Source: Atkinsonella hypoxylon (taxonomy: Eukaryota; Ascomycota; Sordariomycetes; Hypocreales; Clavicipitaceae). Taken from it: a DNA stretch of 64,000 bases. Position numbers and translations under genes: made by a program. The stretch's first letter is position 1; each line of letters opens with the position of its first letter. The DNA is taken from contig JFHB01000082.1 in assembly GCA_000729835.1 (NCBI GenBank), positions 1 to 64,000 of the forward strand. Reading direction: 5' to 3'. The notes beneath the pieces were generated by a model. The model worked only from the letters and a program-made list of their open reading frames with translations. It did not search any database and was not told the DNA's origin. Below, in pieces: positions 8,641-20,146 of the stretch.

Positions 8641-10875
8641 ATGGACGAATCCATTATTATTGGAATTGATTTTGGAACGACGCAAGTTCTAGGACACTCT
8701 ACCATCAAAGTAATCTCGGATATCAAGTTTCTAACCTGACTATAGGTACTCTGGGGTTGCGTGGGCGTATTCCCGCCAACCTGAAGAAATAGAGGTCATC
8801 ACAAACTGGGATTCCGAGCTCACACACTGCTCGGACGAGGAGAAGATACCAACTGTGCTAAAGCTTGGAAATTATGGGCAGCAAGACAAATGGGGATATA
8901 CAGTTACCTCAGACAAAAATTCTCTCAGGTGGTTTAAGCTTCTTCTACTTGACGAAAAAGATCTTAGCCCTATACTTTATCGCTCGTGCGAGCTCAGAGA
9001 AGCTCGCCAGCTTCGGCATTCTTCTAGAAAAACTACCATCCATATCGTTTCCAAGTATCTTGAGTTGCTTTGGAATCATGCTATTAACGTCATTGAGAAT
9101 ACAATTGGCAAGGAGCTGGTTCAAAAGTGTCGATTCAAGATTGTGTTCACCTTGCCGGCGATTTGGCCTCATTATGCACAAAAACGGATGGAGGAGGCAA
9201 TTTCTATGGCAGGCATTCTGGTGGATCGACCGAGTGGTAAAACTTTGCTGCATTTCGTGTCAGAGCCCGAAGCTGCTGCAAAAGCCACGTTGCGAGACTT
9301 TTCCAAGAAGTCAACAGTGCAGGTAAGAGAGACATGGCTGAAATCCCAAGGATGGCAATAGACTTAATGATCCATTAGGTCGGTGACAGCATTGTAATTT
9401 GTGATGCGGGAGGCGGTACTGTGGTAAGTCTGGCATCGCGGCTGGAAACCTCACCAACTGACCATCATGCAGGACCTCATCAGTTACACTGTGAAAAGCA
9501 AGACACCTTTCACACTGGCCGAGTGCACAGTGGGGGACGGTAAGACATGATCACTGCTCATGTTTCTGCAACTAGAATAACGATATTGACCCGGGTATGC
9601 ACGCAGGAGACCTGTGCGGCGGCATATTTCTGGACAAGGAATTCCTGGAGTTGGTCAAGAAGAAGACTGGAAAATCCTAGATGGCGGTCAGTAAAAGCCA
9701 GCAATTACGTTTCATGAACGACAATTGGGAACACGGCATCAAGCGACAGTTTCGAGGCAAGCCTCGGTCGTGGCTCGTGGATGTTCCAGACTCTGTGACA
9801 GATTGCCGATCGCAAAAGCGATCACAAGGACTTCTCATAGAGACGTGAGACTCAATGCGCTGGAGATTGTGTTGATCGAAAGGCTAACTCTGTCTTTTAG
9901 GTCTGACGTCCTGCCTGTGTTCAAACCTATTGTGGAAAAGATAGTCTCGCTTGTGAGGTCCCAATCATTAGCCGTGAAGAAGACGTCCGGCAAACAACCA
10001 AAGGTAGAGGGCCCACGTTGGACTTATCTTGTTAACTTGAACTTCATGAAGTATGTCGTTCTCGTGGGAGGCTTTGGGCGCAATCTATATTTGAGAGATT
10101 GCCTCACCCGGTCTGTCGAGCCCGAGACAACTGTCCTACAATCACAAGGCACTAAACCGTAGGTTATACCAAGCTGTCCCCTGCGCTACATCAAGCCATG
10201 TCTCGTTTTATCACCGCTTATACCGTCATAGCTGGGTTGCCATCTGTCGTGGGGCAGTGATACATGGAATCGAGTCACTCAATCTCGCCGAGTCGCCCAA
10301 CGTCAATGTAGCAAGTAGAGTTGCCCGCAGGAGCTACGGCATCACCGTCGCCACAGAATTTGATGACTGTCGTCACTCAATCAAGGACAGGTATTATGAC
10401 GAATTCACAGATTCATGGTGGGCCCGCGATCAAATGGAATGGTTTTTGGAACAGGTACTGCATCCATGCTGACAACACAATTCGCCCACTCAGTCATGCC
10501 TCACATCTTGAATCATGCTTCTATTCTGACCAGAGCACATAGGGCCAGGAACTTACGGCAGAAACACGTGTGCGAAGCTCATTCTCGCGTGCTTTCGACG
10601 AGCCAGTTGATGTGATAATCGAAGAGTTCTACGTCTCGACGTCTGAACGACCACCGACCAGACGTGACAAATCGGTATCTCGATTATGCAAAGTCAAGTG
10701 GAATAAAGATGTCAAGCCCGAGTCTCTCGCTATCAAGCATAACCGCGCGGGTACGCCATTTCGGTGTCTTAAATATGAAATCGAAATGACCTGCGATGGA
10801 AGCTCCATCAATTTCGCTATATACTATAGAGGGAAGCGGGTTGCGGAGCAAAGTTTGCTCGTGGAATACGACTGA
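8641..10875 (+). pseudogene. Hsp70-like ATPase (HSPA12-type), copy B2, interrupted by an in-frame TAG
   Basis: Exons: 8641..8681, 8746..9322, 9379..9423, 9473..9539, 9607..9844, 9901..10003, 10052..10158, 10232..10454, 10543..10875 (578 codons including stop). Seven of the nine exon lengths equal those of B1 exactly (41, 577, 45, 67, 103, 107, 223) and every intron phase is the same. GIDFGTTYSGVAWAY, CDAGGGTV and VVLVGGFGRN are present. Codon 268 (9678-9680) is TAG where B1 has TGG (Trp), a single G-to-A difference. Translation would stop after 267 residues, before the adenosine motif. Everything downstream stays open and in frame, so the lesion is recent, or is a sequencing error, or is avoided by readthrough or an unseen splice. 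Intron 1 has a GC donor (GCAAGT) where B1 has GTGAGT. It diverges from A2. Hsp70-like identity is strong; functionality is uncertain. Confidence 0.8.
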
Positions 10876-11188
10876 ATGGTGTTGTTGGAATCGGGCTATT
10901 TGAAAGCAACGGATTCAACTAAACGGCTCTGGACCGCCCCGGAAGCTTGCCATGCAGTACCAGGATCTCTTCTTTATATCATCTACAACGGCCAACAACC
11001 TAAGGATCATCGCGTTCGAAAGATGTGATACATGGACAAACTTACTTAAATAAGATTTGCAGTGAAAAGGTACAGATTACGCAGGGCGTGTCAAAAAGGA
11101 TGGAAGGGCACATATTGGGGCATATATTATAGATGCAAACGACGTCGCTGTATGCGTTGCTTGAACGAGATTCTCATAGCTTTGTTAC
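10876..11188. other. Convergent 3' flanks of B2 and the WD40 gene
   Basis: No gene is seen. It contains the 3' ends of two convergent transcripts and marks the switch from the duplicated accessory module to conserved housekeeping genes. Confidence 0.5.
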
Positions 11189-12716
11189 TCATAGATTTGA
11201 TGATGATTTCAAAGTATCTTCCAGCTTGACATCCTCCTGCCGAATAGGCAACTCACTTCGCAATTGAGCTTCCACCTCCTGCTCCAAGCTCAATTCATCC
11301 CGGTCTATGGCCGCATCCTCCCTCACATGCCGATACACACGAACAGTATGGTCCTGCCCTGCACTTACCATCGTCTCCCCGTTCACATCAACCCAGAAGC
11401 AGATGCCCTTGTGGCCTGTAGGCACCTTCTGAAGAATATCCTTGTTCTGTACATCCCACAGCACCATGTCACCGTCCTCGCTCGCTGAGGCGATAAAAGG
11501 CTCGTTGTCCAAGACACCGAAACAACCGCCAATGGCAAACTTTTCGTTCCGATGTCCCTGGTAGGTCTTCTTCACCGTTCCAGCTACGTAGTCCCATAAT
11601 CGAATGCAGTTGTCGAGATTGAATGCTAGCACAAAGCGGCCGTTCGGTGAGAAGCAAACGTTGGTGACGGCCGGGTTGTCTTCGTGGACCAGTGTCCTGA
11701 GACATTGACCTGTTGAGGTGTCCCAAACGCGACTGCATTCGTTAGCCTGGTCGTCCTGGAACAAGCTGCAACGCAAGACGAAGTACTCACATGAGTCCAT
11801 CGGTTGAACAGCTGACAACCAAAGTACCGTCCCGACAGAAGTCTATGCCAGCCACTGGATCGCTATGAGCTGGTAAACTCCTCATGAGGCGTCCGGCTCG
11901 GACATCCCACAAGAACACAGCTTCATCATACGATCCGCTGGCCAGTATATTACCCTTTGGTGAGAAAGCCAGACAGTGAATGTAGTTGTGATGGCCTCGC
12001 AGCGCAGCCATATCCTGGCCTGCCGCCGTTGGTCTCGTCGTCGTCTTTGGCCGGCCAGTCATTCGGTCCCATAAACGAATAGCCTTGTCATCCGATCCAC
12101 TCGCCAACACGTTGCTGTCGGGCGACCAGGCAAGGCAGCTCACTCCAGCCATATGCCCAACAAGCGTGTCCATGTGAGCGCCTGTTGCAGCATCCCAAAG
12201 CTTGACCGTAGCATCTGCAGATGCCGATGCGATGAAGTTGCCATTGGGCGATATCCTCACCTGCGAAACGGGTCCCGTATGTCCATGGAGTGCTAGTCGA
12301 GGTTTGTAGTTCGGCTTGAAGGGCTCTCGTGGCGGAGTGGTTCGTCGAGGCGGGGGTGAGTACGATTCCATTCGCGTGCAATCTGACGACGGAGGTGAAT
12401 CAGAGTGTCTGCGCCGCGACCGATGCTGCGGCGACTCTGAGCGCGTGCTTGATTCAGAACTGGATGGTGATCTTGACCGCCTCCTGGACAGCGAGCGCGA
12501 TGAGTAATTCCCGTTTGAGCCAGCAGCGCTCGGGCTTCTCGTCACGTCGTAATCTGATTGCGACGCAGCATCCTGAGCATCGCGCAAGGCAGAGCCATGG
12601 CGCTTCCTGCCGTTCGGGGACGCATCTGGTGAGCTTGACCGATGTGATGAGCCATCACTCGTCCTTCTCCGCTTGTTGGAGGGCACAGAGAGAGCAGAAT
12701 CGGCTGCGGATTCCAT
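11189..12716 (-). CDS. swd3: WD40 protein, Swd3/WDR5-type COMPASS subunit
   Basis: Model: complement(join(11189..11732,11791..12716)), 489 aa, one 58-nt intron (GTGAGT, GGCTAAC branch, GCAG). Residues 1-140 are disordered and rich in Ser/Arg/Pro. Seven WD repeats follow, starting with LHGHTGPVSQVRISPNG and KLWDAATG, later VWDTSTGQCLRTL, then YQGHRNEKFAIGGCF and SASEDGDMVLWD. The GHRNEK segment and its spacing are typical of WDR5/Swd3, the beta-propeller that holds the Set1/COMPASS histone H3 K4 methyltransferase together in the nucleus. The tail of about 40 acidic residues (EVEAQLRSELP onward) is an extension. Swd3/WDR5 versus another nuclear WD40 protein is judged from motif wording alone, so the symbol is less certain than the fold. 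It converges on B2. Confidence 0.85.
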
Positions 12717-12972
12717 GGCTGGTGAGAGGCAGGTAGGTCATGGGTCATGGTAGGGAGGGAACGCGAATGATGTAATGACATTTGAAATGCTCAATGTTTG
12801 GCGAAAATAATATGGGTCAGCTATGTTGCAATTGGCCGAGGGAGGCGCATGGATGATGGTAGCGTCTGGGCTGCCCACCTTGGAACTTGACTAACATTGG
12901 TGCGTGCTGAGCTGAAGCCAAAGAGGTACTTCCAGTCGTGTAAAGTTGGGCCGATTCTGGAAGTTGAACATT

Positions 12973-12975
<3 letters not shown>

Positions 12976-13010
<35 letters not shown>
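12976..13010. repeat. Poly-T run of 35
   Basis: An uninterrupted T35 homopolymer lies about 260 bp upstream of the WD40 start codon. Its length may be unreliable in assembly. It could be the reversed tail of a retroposed copy, but no adjacent gene remnant supports that. Confidence 0.9.
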
Positions 13011-14388
13011 CTCCCCCATGAAGTGGCTGACGCTGCGCGCGCATTCATTACTAGATCGCTGCTCTATTTTAAGCTGAGGTCAATACTTCGCTTGTTTACG
13101 GGACACTCACTCACTTGCCTATACGCACCAATACCCGCAAGAATAATCTTCCTGACAATGGCATCCCTTGCGCAGCCTATCGATCATATGTCGCACAAAT
13201 CAGCTGCAGGTAATCCGAAGCAATCAATATAATTATCCTCTCTGACGAAGGAGCTTACTAGCGGAATTGTCTGCCGAGACTCGATAGTTAAGGGACGGCC
13301 CATACCGGTCTATCTCGCGGCAGGTCAACGCAGGCTAGTAGCATTTGCGCTAAACACTGTCGACCGTCGCGGATCTACGGAATAGCAGCACACGGGCTAT
13401 TGGGGAAGGGGAAGTAATTAACTAGTTATGGAACATGCTGTTTCTGCATGCGCAGTGGTTGGGGTCCTTTGGCTCGGAAAGGGCATTACTTCCTTCATAT
13501 CTGATTACTCAACCAAGTTCATCAACTCCGGGCCTGATGCAATGAGGACGAATCAGTAAGCCCGGGAATATCTTACTCACGTGCTCGCTGTCACAATTGA
13601 GGTTCCATTGATGCAATGCAACCTTGTCTATGAATTAGCCTAGCCTTTTGACCTTCTAAATAGGTTGACACCTCCTTTCAACACTCCCCCCAGTTGTTTC
13701 TCCCACCGTGGAGCAGAAACATCACGTACGGAATACGGAGTAGTTATAGTGAGGCCAGATTACAAGTGGGTAAAGCTACTTTTCACTGTTATGCAGCGAT
13801 TTCTAAGCTTTTCCACTTTCGTGACTGAAGGGATTCGCGTTGTTAACCGCCTTTGTTTAATCGTAAACAGCCCTATCTAATTGTGAAAGGGCCCCGTGAA
13901 CAATTCTGCAAACTACCAAGGTAGGGAAAAGCGCTTACACAACATTAAAGTCGCTATCCCTCGTATTGATTGGATTGATTATTCCTGTTGTGACTATGAG
14001 CAATCAAAATACTGATTTTCAGACCCCTTTGTCCTCAAGAAAGACAATACAAAGCAATTGGCGCCGATTTTCTTACAAGTTCCTTTGCCACTCCCATAAA
14101 CAAAATTTAAAGCCTCGAGGGCGGCGCAAATCTCTTTCTTGTACCGCTCATCCTGTTGCAAGCATTTACACAGCCCTTACCAGCTTGGTATATGTCGTTA
14201 ACAGGGGTATTGACCGTTAGTTGCAATAGACGCGGAGGTTTGTGCAACTTTGGGCCGCTTACTCAAATTATGCGGTATCTATGGAACAACTAGCTAGCAC
14301 TCTAATTAAGTCTCGCGCCCATTTAATATGACGAGCTATGTGTCGATTTTGCGGCAATGTATCAAGGCAAAATTCGTAAGATCAGGGT

Positions 14389-14427
14389 CTGAAACTGAAA
14401 CTGAAACTGAAACTGAAACCGAAACTG
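14389..14427. repeat. CTGAAA hexamer microsatellite
   Basis: About six and a half copies of CTGAAA, the fifth unit changed to CCGAAA. Simple slippage repeat in intergenic DNA. Confidence 0.9.
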
Positions 14428-14949
14428 CGCTTTGACATTTGCCTTAACTTGGCCCACAAATTACGAGCGGGGATGCATCTGGCGTTTAGGTGCATCGGAG
14501 CACACAATTACGCGGAAAGTTTGTTGAGTTGCTTCGAGCCCTCTCCTTTACCCCTCGCTGTGTCATCGCACTGCGGGAGCCTCTCTTTCTCTTTTGCTTC
14601 TACATTTTCTTTTTACATTTTGCTACTCGTTGCTTGGAACTTGCCTCAGTCAGTCAGAGAGATGAGGTCAAAATCATCGCTTTTCCTTTGTTCCACCGCT
14701 GTGCATGTCCCATGACAGCACATCTCATATTGAGTGCTAAAACCCCAACCGAGCCTCGGCTGACATTTATAGCATCAATAGCTTCTAGAATTACGTGGAA
14801 ATTACGTATATTATATATAGTACATGTGGCACTCAGCGCATCAAGTCCCCTGTGAAGCACTCTTGTAGGAAATTCTAAGGGTTCAAGTGTATGTGGTTCT
14901 ACTTTGCAACAAAAGTATAGGTTTATAGCAAAAGCAAGACCACATGCAT

Positions 14950-15300
14950 GTTGGTGCAATCCTTTTACCAACTAGGTTGAGTATATATAAAATAAGCTAG
15001 TTAGCGCATTTTATATTTAGCTATAAGTTTCGCTAACTGCTAATGCCTTTTCTCTAGATATATTAATGCTTTTATATCTTAGAAGAGGAAGTAATAGAGG
15101 CATTTGTGAAGCAGAAGAGGAACACTAGAGTAATGCTGTTAGAAAATATATAGCTAGGTAAGACTACCCTTTGTTTTGTCTGCTTTTATCTTATAGCATC
15201 TAACTTATAATATCCTACCTAGTAGAGCTTAACCTCTTTAGCGTTCCGTCTGTGTCCTAATAGTTGAGATAAATAATTTCGCTAATGTTGCTTTTTCGTG
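14950..15300. other. AT-rich, TpA-rich island, possible RIP-degraded repeat
   Basis: Base composition drops sharply to AT-rich with many TA and TTA steps, unlike the flanks. This resembles repeat-induced point mutation (RIP) products in Pezizomycotina. No terminal repeats or transposase motif were found, so calling it a mobile-element relic is inference. Confidence 0.35.
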
Positions 15301-15931
15301 AGGCTTCCCGCTACTGGAATGCAAGACATTGTAAACAGGATCGACTACTCCGTAGTCCGTACTACCTAACTTAGTTATGCAGTGCAGCGGGAATGTCCAT
15401 CCTGTCCGACCAAATTCGTCAACGGCTTAATTTATTTGAAGGCTGCGGGTGGGTTCCTCTGTAACGAGCGAACCGTCGCACCTGCTTTGCTCAACGGGTC
15501 CATAACTAACTATTCCCCGGCAGGTGGCTGGTCTCGGCACGGGCAGTCTGAAATCAGGCGGAGAAGCTGATTGGTTGGGTCGGCAGTGCAAGCTTAGTGG
15601 TTCCTACCTACTCCGTAGGTAGGTAGTTAATGACCCCCGCCTTTGGAGAAGGTTTCTTTTCCTTTTACGGGGCTGACGGGACGGACGGGACTGTGGGGGC
15701 CCATCCGAGCATGGGCTCGCGAGGCTACGGAATACTTGTCATCATTGTTGTTTAACCAAGGCTGGCCCGAGACAGGTTCGCGCACCTAGCGGGTCCATGG
15801 TGACAGTCGGGACCTCGTAGGCTCTCACAAGACACGTTTAAACTGTCACCAAAGCTTTAGTACGCATGCCGTAACTAACTAACTAACTTGTGGTTCAGAC
15901 CGTCTAGTGAGATCCGGGGTTGGTGCGCGAC

Positions 15932-15970
15932 GGTACCCAGGTACCCAGGTACCAAGTACCTAGGTACCTA
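15932..15970. repeat. TACCTAGGTA-type repeat cluster
   Basis: Overlapping GGTACC and TACCTAGGTA words, palindromic around CCTAGG and GGTACC. The same words recur at 21837-21861, 34025-34061, 34285-34312 and 42207-42241, always between genes. Confidence 0.7.
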
Positions 15971-17998
15971 TTATTGTAGTCCAACCAGATTGTTGCTGTC
16001 ACTAGTTACCTAGTTAACCACCAAGTGCCCGCCAACTGCCATGCCAGCTGCTGTCATCTGCCAACCACTCATCCGTCCTTGTCCCTACGCATGACTTGAC
16101 GACGAGGAATCTCGGCTGCCTGAGAGCGAGAGATATCCTCCCTTGTCTAGTTCATACTCCCATGAACCATCTTGTCCCAGCACCTAACTAGTTACTTCCT
16201 CTCAGTCTTTGACGGACAAGAACAGGACCTGCCACATAAACTTGACCCCGCACATGTGCGAGTCGGGGGGTGATGGGGTAGTCTTGGTCGTGCGCTATTA
16301 GACCCCACCTGAATTTCATCATTCTGACAAAAGAAGAAAGCCGTCTTTTCATATTGACATCGTACACTGTCCGGGTGTGGAAGGAGAAAGAGCCGTCGGC
16401 GGACCAAAGACACAAGGTGAAGAAAATATTGGGAGTCGACTCTTGCAACGCTCGGGCCCTGCTCCAGGTATTTACCGCCCTTCTCCTTTGGCTTTCATGA
16501 AGCCACCGAGCGACGGGTTGATGACTTTAACTCGGCTAGTCTGTTCATCAAGCGCAATGTCAAAGCTCGAGCATGGATTTTAGCTTAGCGTCTTGATTAT
16601 TGGGCTCTTGCATTGTCCTCCATGCTAGGCAGTTGACTTCAGCTACGCCAAGTGGAGCAACACCAGCGCTGGGGATGTCTCGCGATGAAAGCCACAACAA
16701 AACCATAGTGGCCCATAGCTCCTTCAAGCTGGCTGCTGATTAGCCGATTCAACCCTGCTCAACCGATTCCGTACATACAGGAAGAGATTGGACACTGGCA
16801 CTGCGCCTCTGTTTCGGAGCACCACCATGCATCTCGTACAGCCAGGATACAGCAGAAGAAGCACATTTCAACGCGTGACATCGGTGCCGAACCAGGGTTC
16901 GTTTTGGGCAAAAGGGTCAGTCACCACCGATGACATGGGCAAAAGCAATCTAATAATTAACCGGGAGGGCAGCAGCATGTGGACGACGCATAAATGCACC
17001 AATGCTAACGAATGAAAGAGGTCTGAAAGAGGTCTGGCGGAAATGCAAGCAAGAACCAATACGGGTTGCACTGCCTCGGGTTTCAGTGACTACTAGTTAG
17101 ATGTGGACCTCATACCGCAACAGCAATTCCTCATTAGGCCATGGTCTGGCACATACATACGCACGACAGGGTGGTTTGGTTTGCGTAAACTAAAAACGCA
17201 TTAGGTATCCCAGTCGCTGACTACGTCAACAACTACCCATCACCATATCAAAATCATTACATGTGGGACGAGGTTGATCCTGGCTACTTTCTCGTCTATA
17301 TTCTTCGTTGCCTCCTTTACCATGCCCCGGTCACTGCGGCGGTTAGACATCAACTTTTCTTCTTTGGTCGCTTGCTGGGTATTTTCTGAGCACCCTCACC
17401 CCTGTGCCATGAGTAATAGTTAGTGGTAAGCCGACACTTTCTTGGACATATTAATAGACAGTCACAAGTAAGTCTCTTGCCATAAATCCCGTCTTCTCAT
17501 TCCGTCTGAAGAGGAGAGACCGTTGATCACATTTGCAAGACCCTGTACCCGGCGAATAACACCGAGAGCTGCCGTGACGTAACGCGCTCGCTCCCTTCAA
17601 CCAGCGTTGACTACGTCTATATTCTATATCAGGATTCAGTCTCTTTATGAACCACACCCTCCTCGAGCCGCATTCTCACTTTTTTCGCCCATTGCGTGAA
17701 TTAACCAGCTTGGTTCTTTTTACCCAAGTCCTGTTCTGTTATAGCAGTCGTCAGTCACATGGGACATAGATTGTTGTCCCTCACTGCCAAGACCTCGCCC
17801 AGACTCTTGAGTCCGAGAGCAAGTTGTTCATATAAGACTGATTCCCTTCAACAGCCGTCTTGATCATAATCACACCGTCAGCCACCCTTGGGACTAACTC
17901 CCATGAACATAAATTTGTCTTTGCCATTCTCGCTTTAATATTCCTCTTTTTCCATATCATACCTCTCTCGAACCAGTCTCAATTTTCGCGCCGTCACC

Positions 17999-18163
17999 AT
18001 GTGCAACTACACCAAGAACTATTACATCTACACATCTTGCCTAGATCCGGGTGCCCATTTCTGTAGTACATCAACTGACGGCAGTCCGAAGCATGCGTGT
18101 CCTGCTGGACCGCATGAACGATTCATTGTCATTCCGGAAAGCTGTCCGCTTTGTTCTAAATGA
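17999..18163 (+). CDS. Small cysteine-rich protein, 54 aa
   Basis: An ATG in good context (GTCACCATG) opens 54 codons ending in TGA. The product starts MCNYTKNYYIYTSC and has six cysteines (residues 2, 14, 22, 34, 49, 52). It has no hydrophobic N-terminal segment, so classical secretion is unlikely. The even spread of Cys, the Tyr-rich start and the C-terminal CPLC resemble small conserved fungal proteins, but I cannot name a family. It stands alone in a gene-poor stretch and follows a pyrimidine-rich, promoter-like region. A second open frame on the same strand (18182-18403) contains CSCIAC and could be a 3' exon, but I find no phase-compatible donor. It could also be chance: an ORF this short is not strong evidence by itself. 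Confidence 0.5.
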   Translation: MCNYTKNYYIYTSCLDPGAHFCSTSTDGSPKHACPAGPHERFIVIPESCPLCSK

Positions 18164-20146
18164 GAAAAATATTGAACTACTATGATCTTGCTGGGGAATC
18201 TAATCTACAGCTTGAATCAATTCTCTTTGCGTTGTAGTTTGAACACCATCTCTACTGAGACGGCTAGAGACTTGGGTGATGCATACATCGAACCGAGTCA
18301 GACATGGTGTTCTTGCATCGCTTGTGTCAACGCTGCTCAGGAGCGCTTTTGGGACCCTCAGCCATACCACCAAATTCGCACGCGCACATCTCTACGTCCC
18401 TAATCCGGTCAGAAGGACTGTTTAACGGACCTCTAAAAATTCTTTTCTTGCCAAGCTTGGAGCCGAGGGGAAAACGGATCGAAACACGGCATTGCCACAA
18501 TCATTCCAGAACTTGAAGCGAACATGAAATTTTTTTTTTCCTACAAAATGCCGCAGACAGGACTCAACGAAGTGTTATCGAATGGGATGCAAAACGCTAC
18601 TTTCTCTTCTGTTTTAGGGTACCCTCTGGCTTTAGCGAAATACAGGGACGCAAGAGTATCCATAGGAGCATTTGTAAAGTCAACCAACCATAGGGATGGA
18701 TAACAGCGTTGTCAACTGTCATAGCATGTCAATGAAGTCTCTTTTTCATTGTGTCAGTTCATCCTTGTCACTTTGTCTGGACTCGGACCTCGTAATGCGA
18801 CCTAACTACGGAATATGTATTCCGTAAATCCACACAGACGGTTACAATCGGGTGGGTAGTTATGTATGCACGCTGAAGAGGACGGAAGAACAAGACAAGA
18901 ACCATGATAGAAAACAAAGCACGGGCCGGAAGGGGAAGCATGGTTTCATCAGCTGCGCCTTGACATAGCCTAATTAGGTGCTTGATCAGACGTGCACAAG
19001 CGCAATCACTAACTCTGATTGAGACATTATAGATGATCGGATGTAGTCCGAGCCCACTCTCAACATGAGGGTCGAACAAAACTTTGCATCAGGATGGAGA
19101 GGGCCCGACGACAACAGAGTTCCGCAGGTGGAGACGATCCATGAGGTCCTCGAACTCGGGGTTTCGGAAGGCCCCCTCGTCGCAGGAACAGAAAAGAAAA
19201 AAACATGAGCAAATGGTACGAACCGTATGAGCGACAACCGTCACAGCTCAACACAACACAACACAACCTGCCAAGGGAGGGCAAGGGCCCATGCGCCGTC
19301 GGTCAAACGGCAAGTCGAATTGGAACCTGCTTCACCATCCATGCAGACATGTGACCCATGTGCGAAAATATCAACAGTTTTTCCTTTCTACCGTCGGCAT
19401 CATCATGGGTTGCGGCGCAGGAAATCTGCGTGTTTCTCGTTGGCGGTCTAGGTTGCCGTGACAGTTGCTAGGGCGCTTGCTTATTCCTCGTGCATTCCTA
19501 TCGCATCGAGACCTGAGCACGCCCGTTCCACAGGTTCTGCCTGCTTCGTACCAACACTGGCCACGCTTTGTGTTTCTGCAGTCGATTGATTGGTCGCTTG
19601 TCGATAAGTGCAGAAGGCGTCGTGCGTTGCGTCTTTTTGTCAAAATAGTTGTTGCTGTGAAGACGACCCCGCGAGAGACCTACTCGCTCCCTGTACCCTG
19701 TCCTGTACCCTGTCCTGTACCCTGTCCTGTACCTGTACCTGTATCTGTACCAGTATCTGTACCCAACATACCGGATTCAGTTCGTATCCCGCGTCATTTT
19801 TAGTGATAGGAAGGAGCTGAAGAATGGCAACATCGTATTCAGATGCCGTGAGGACTATGGAATTGAAACTGCTCGGACCCCCCTCCAGGTTAGGTGCCAG
19901 GCCCACATTGTACCGTCCCCCGGGCCGAGGCAAGACACGGCACGCCTTTCTCGAACCTTACGGATCCCGGAAAGGGTGGCGGGGAGGAGGGAGTCCCCGC
20001 ATCATAGACCCGGCGGTCATAAAAAGTTTCCTTCGACCAGCGGGCGCCAACGCGTTTCAAGGAGGGATCCTTCCTTTTCTCGGCTCGAAAACAAAAGCGA
20101 CGCACGGTTTTTCGAGGCTGCGTGTCCTGAAAAAAAGCCTGCTGCA
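18164..20146. other. Gene-poor stretch
   Basis: Contains a CSCIAC-bearing open frame at 18182-18403 on the plus strand, a perfect-arm palindrome TACGGAATA-TG-TATTCCGTA at 18807-18826, a CCTGTA repeat at 19689-19764 and the promoter side of the dienoyl-CoA reductase gene. No other gene could be supported. Confidence 0.45.
19689..19764. repeat. CCTGTA/CCCTGT minisatellite
   Basis: Tandem units of CCTGTACCCTGT collapsing into CCTGTA and TCTGTA hexamers. The hexamer is the same, in complement, as the GTACAG repeat that encodes Pro-Val repeats in the gene at 48156-49172. Confidence 0.85.

Larger units (their letters stand above)
12717..17998. other. Gene-poor stretch
   Basis: About 5.3 kb without a convincing protein gene. 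Open frames are short, mutually overlapping and lack domains. The stretch holds the promoter side of the WD40 gene, a T35 run, a CTGAAA microsatellite, an AT-rich island (about 14950-15300) and several TACGGAGTA and TACCTAGGTA words. No tRNA or rRNA was recognised. Confidence 0.5.
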
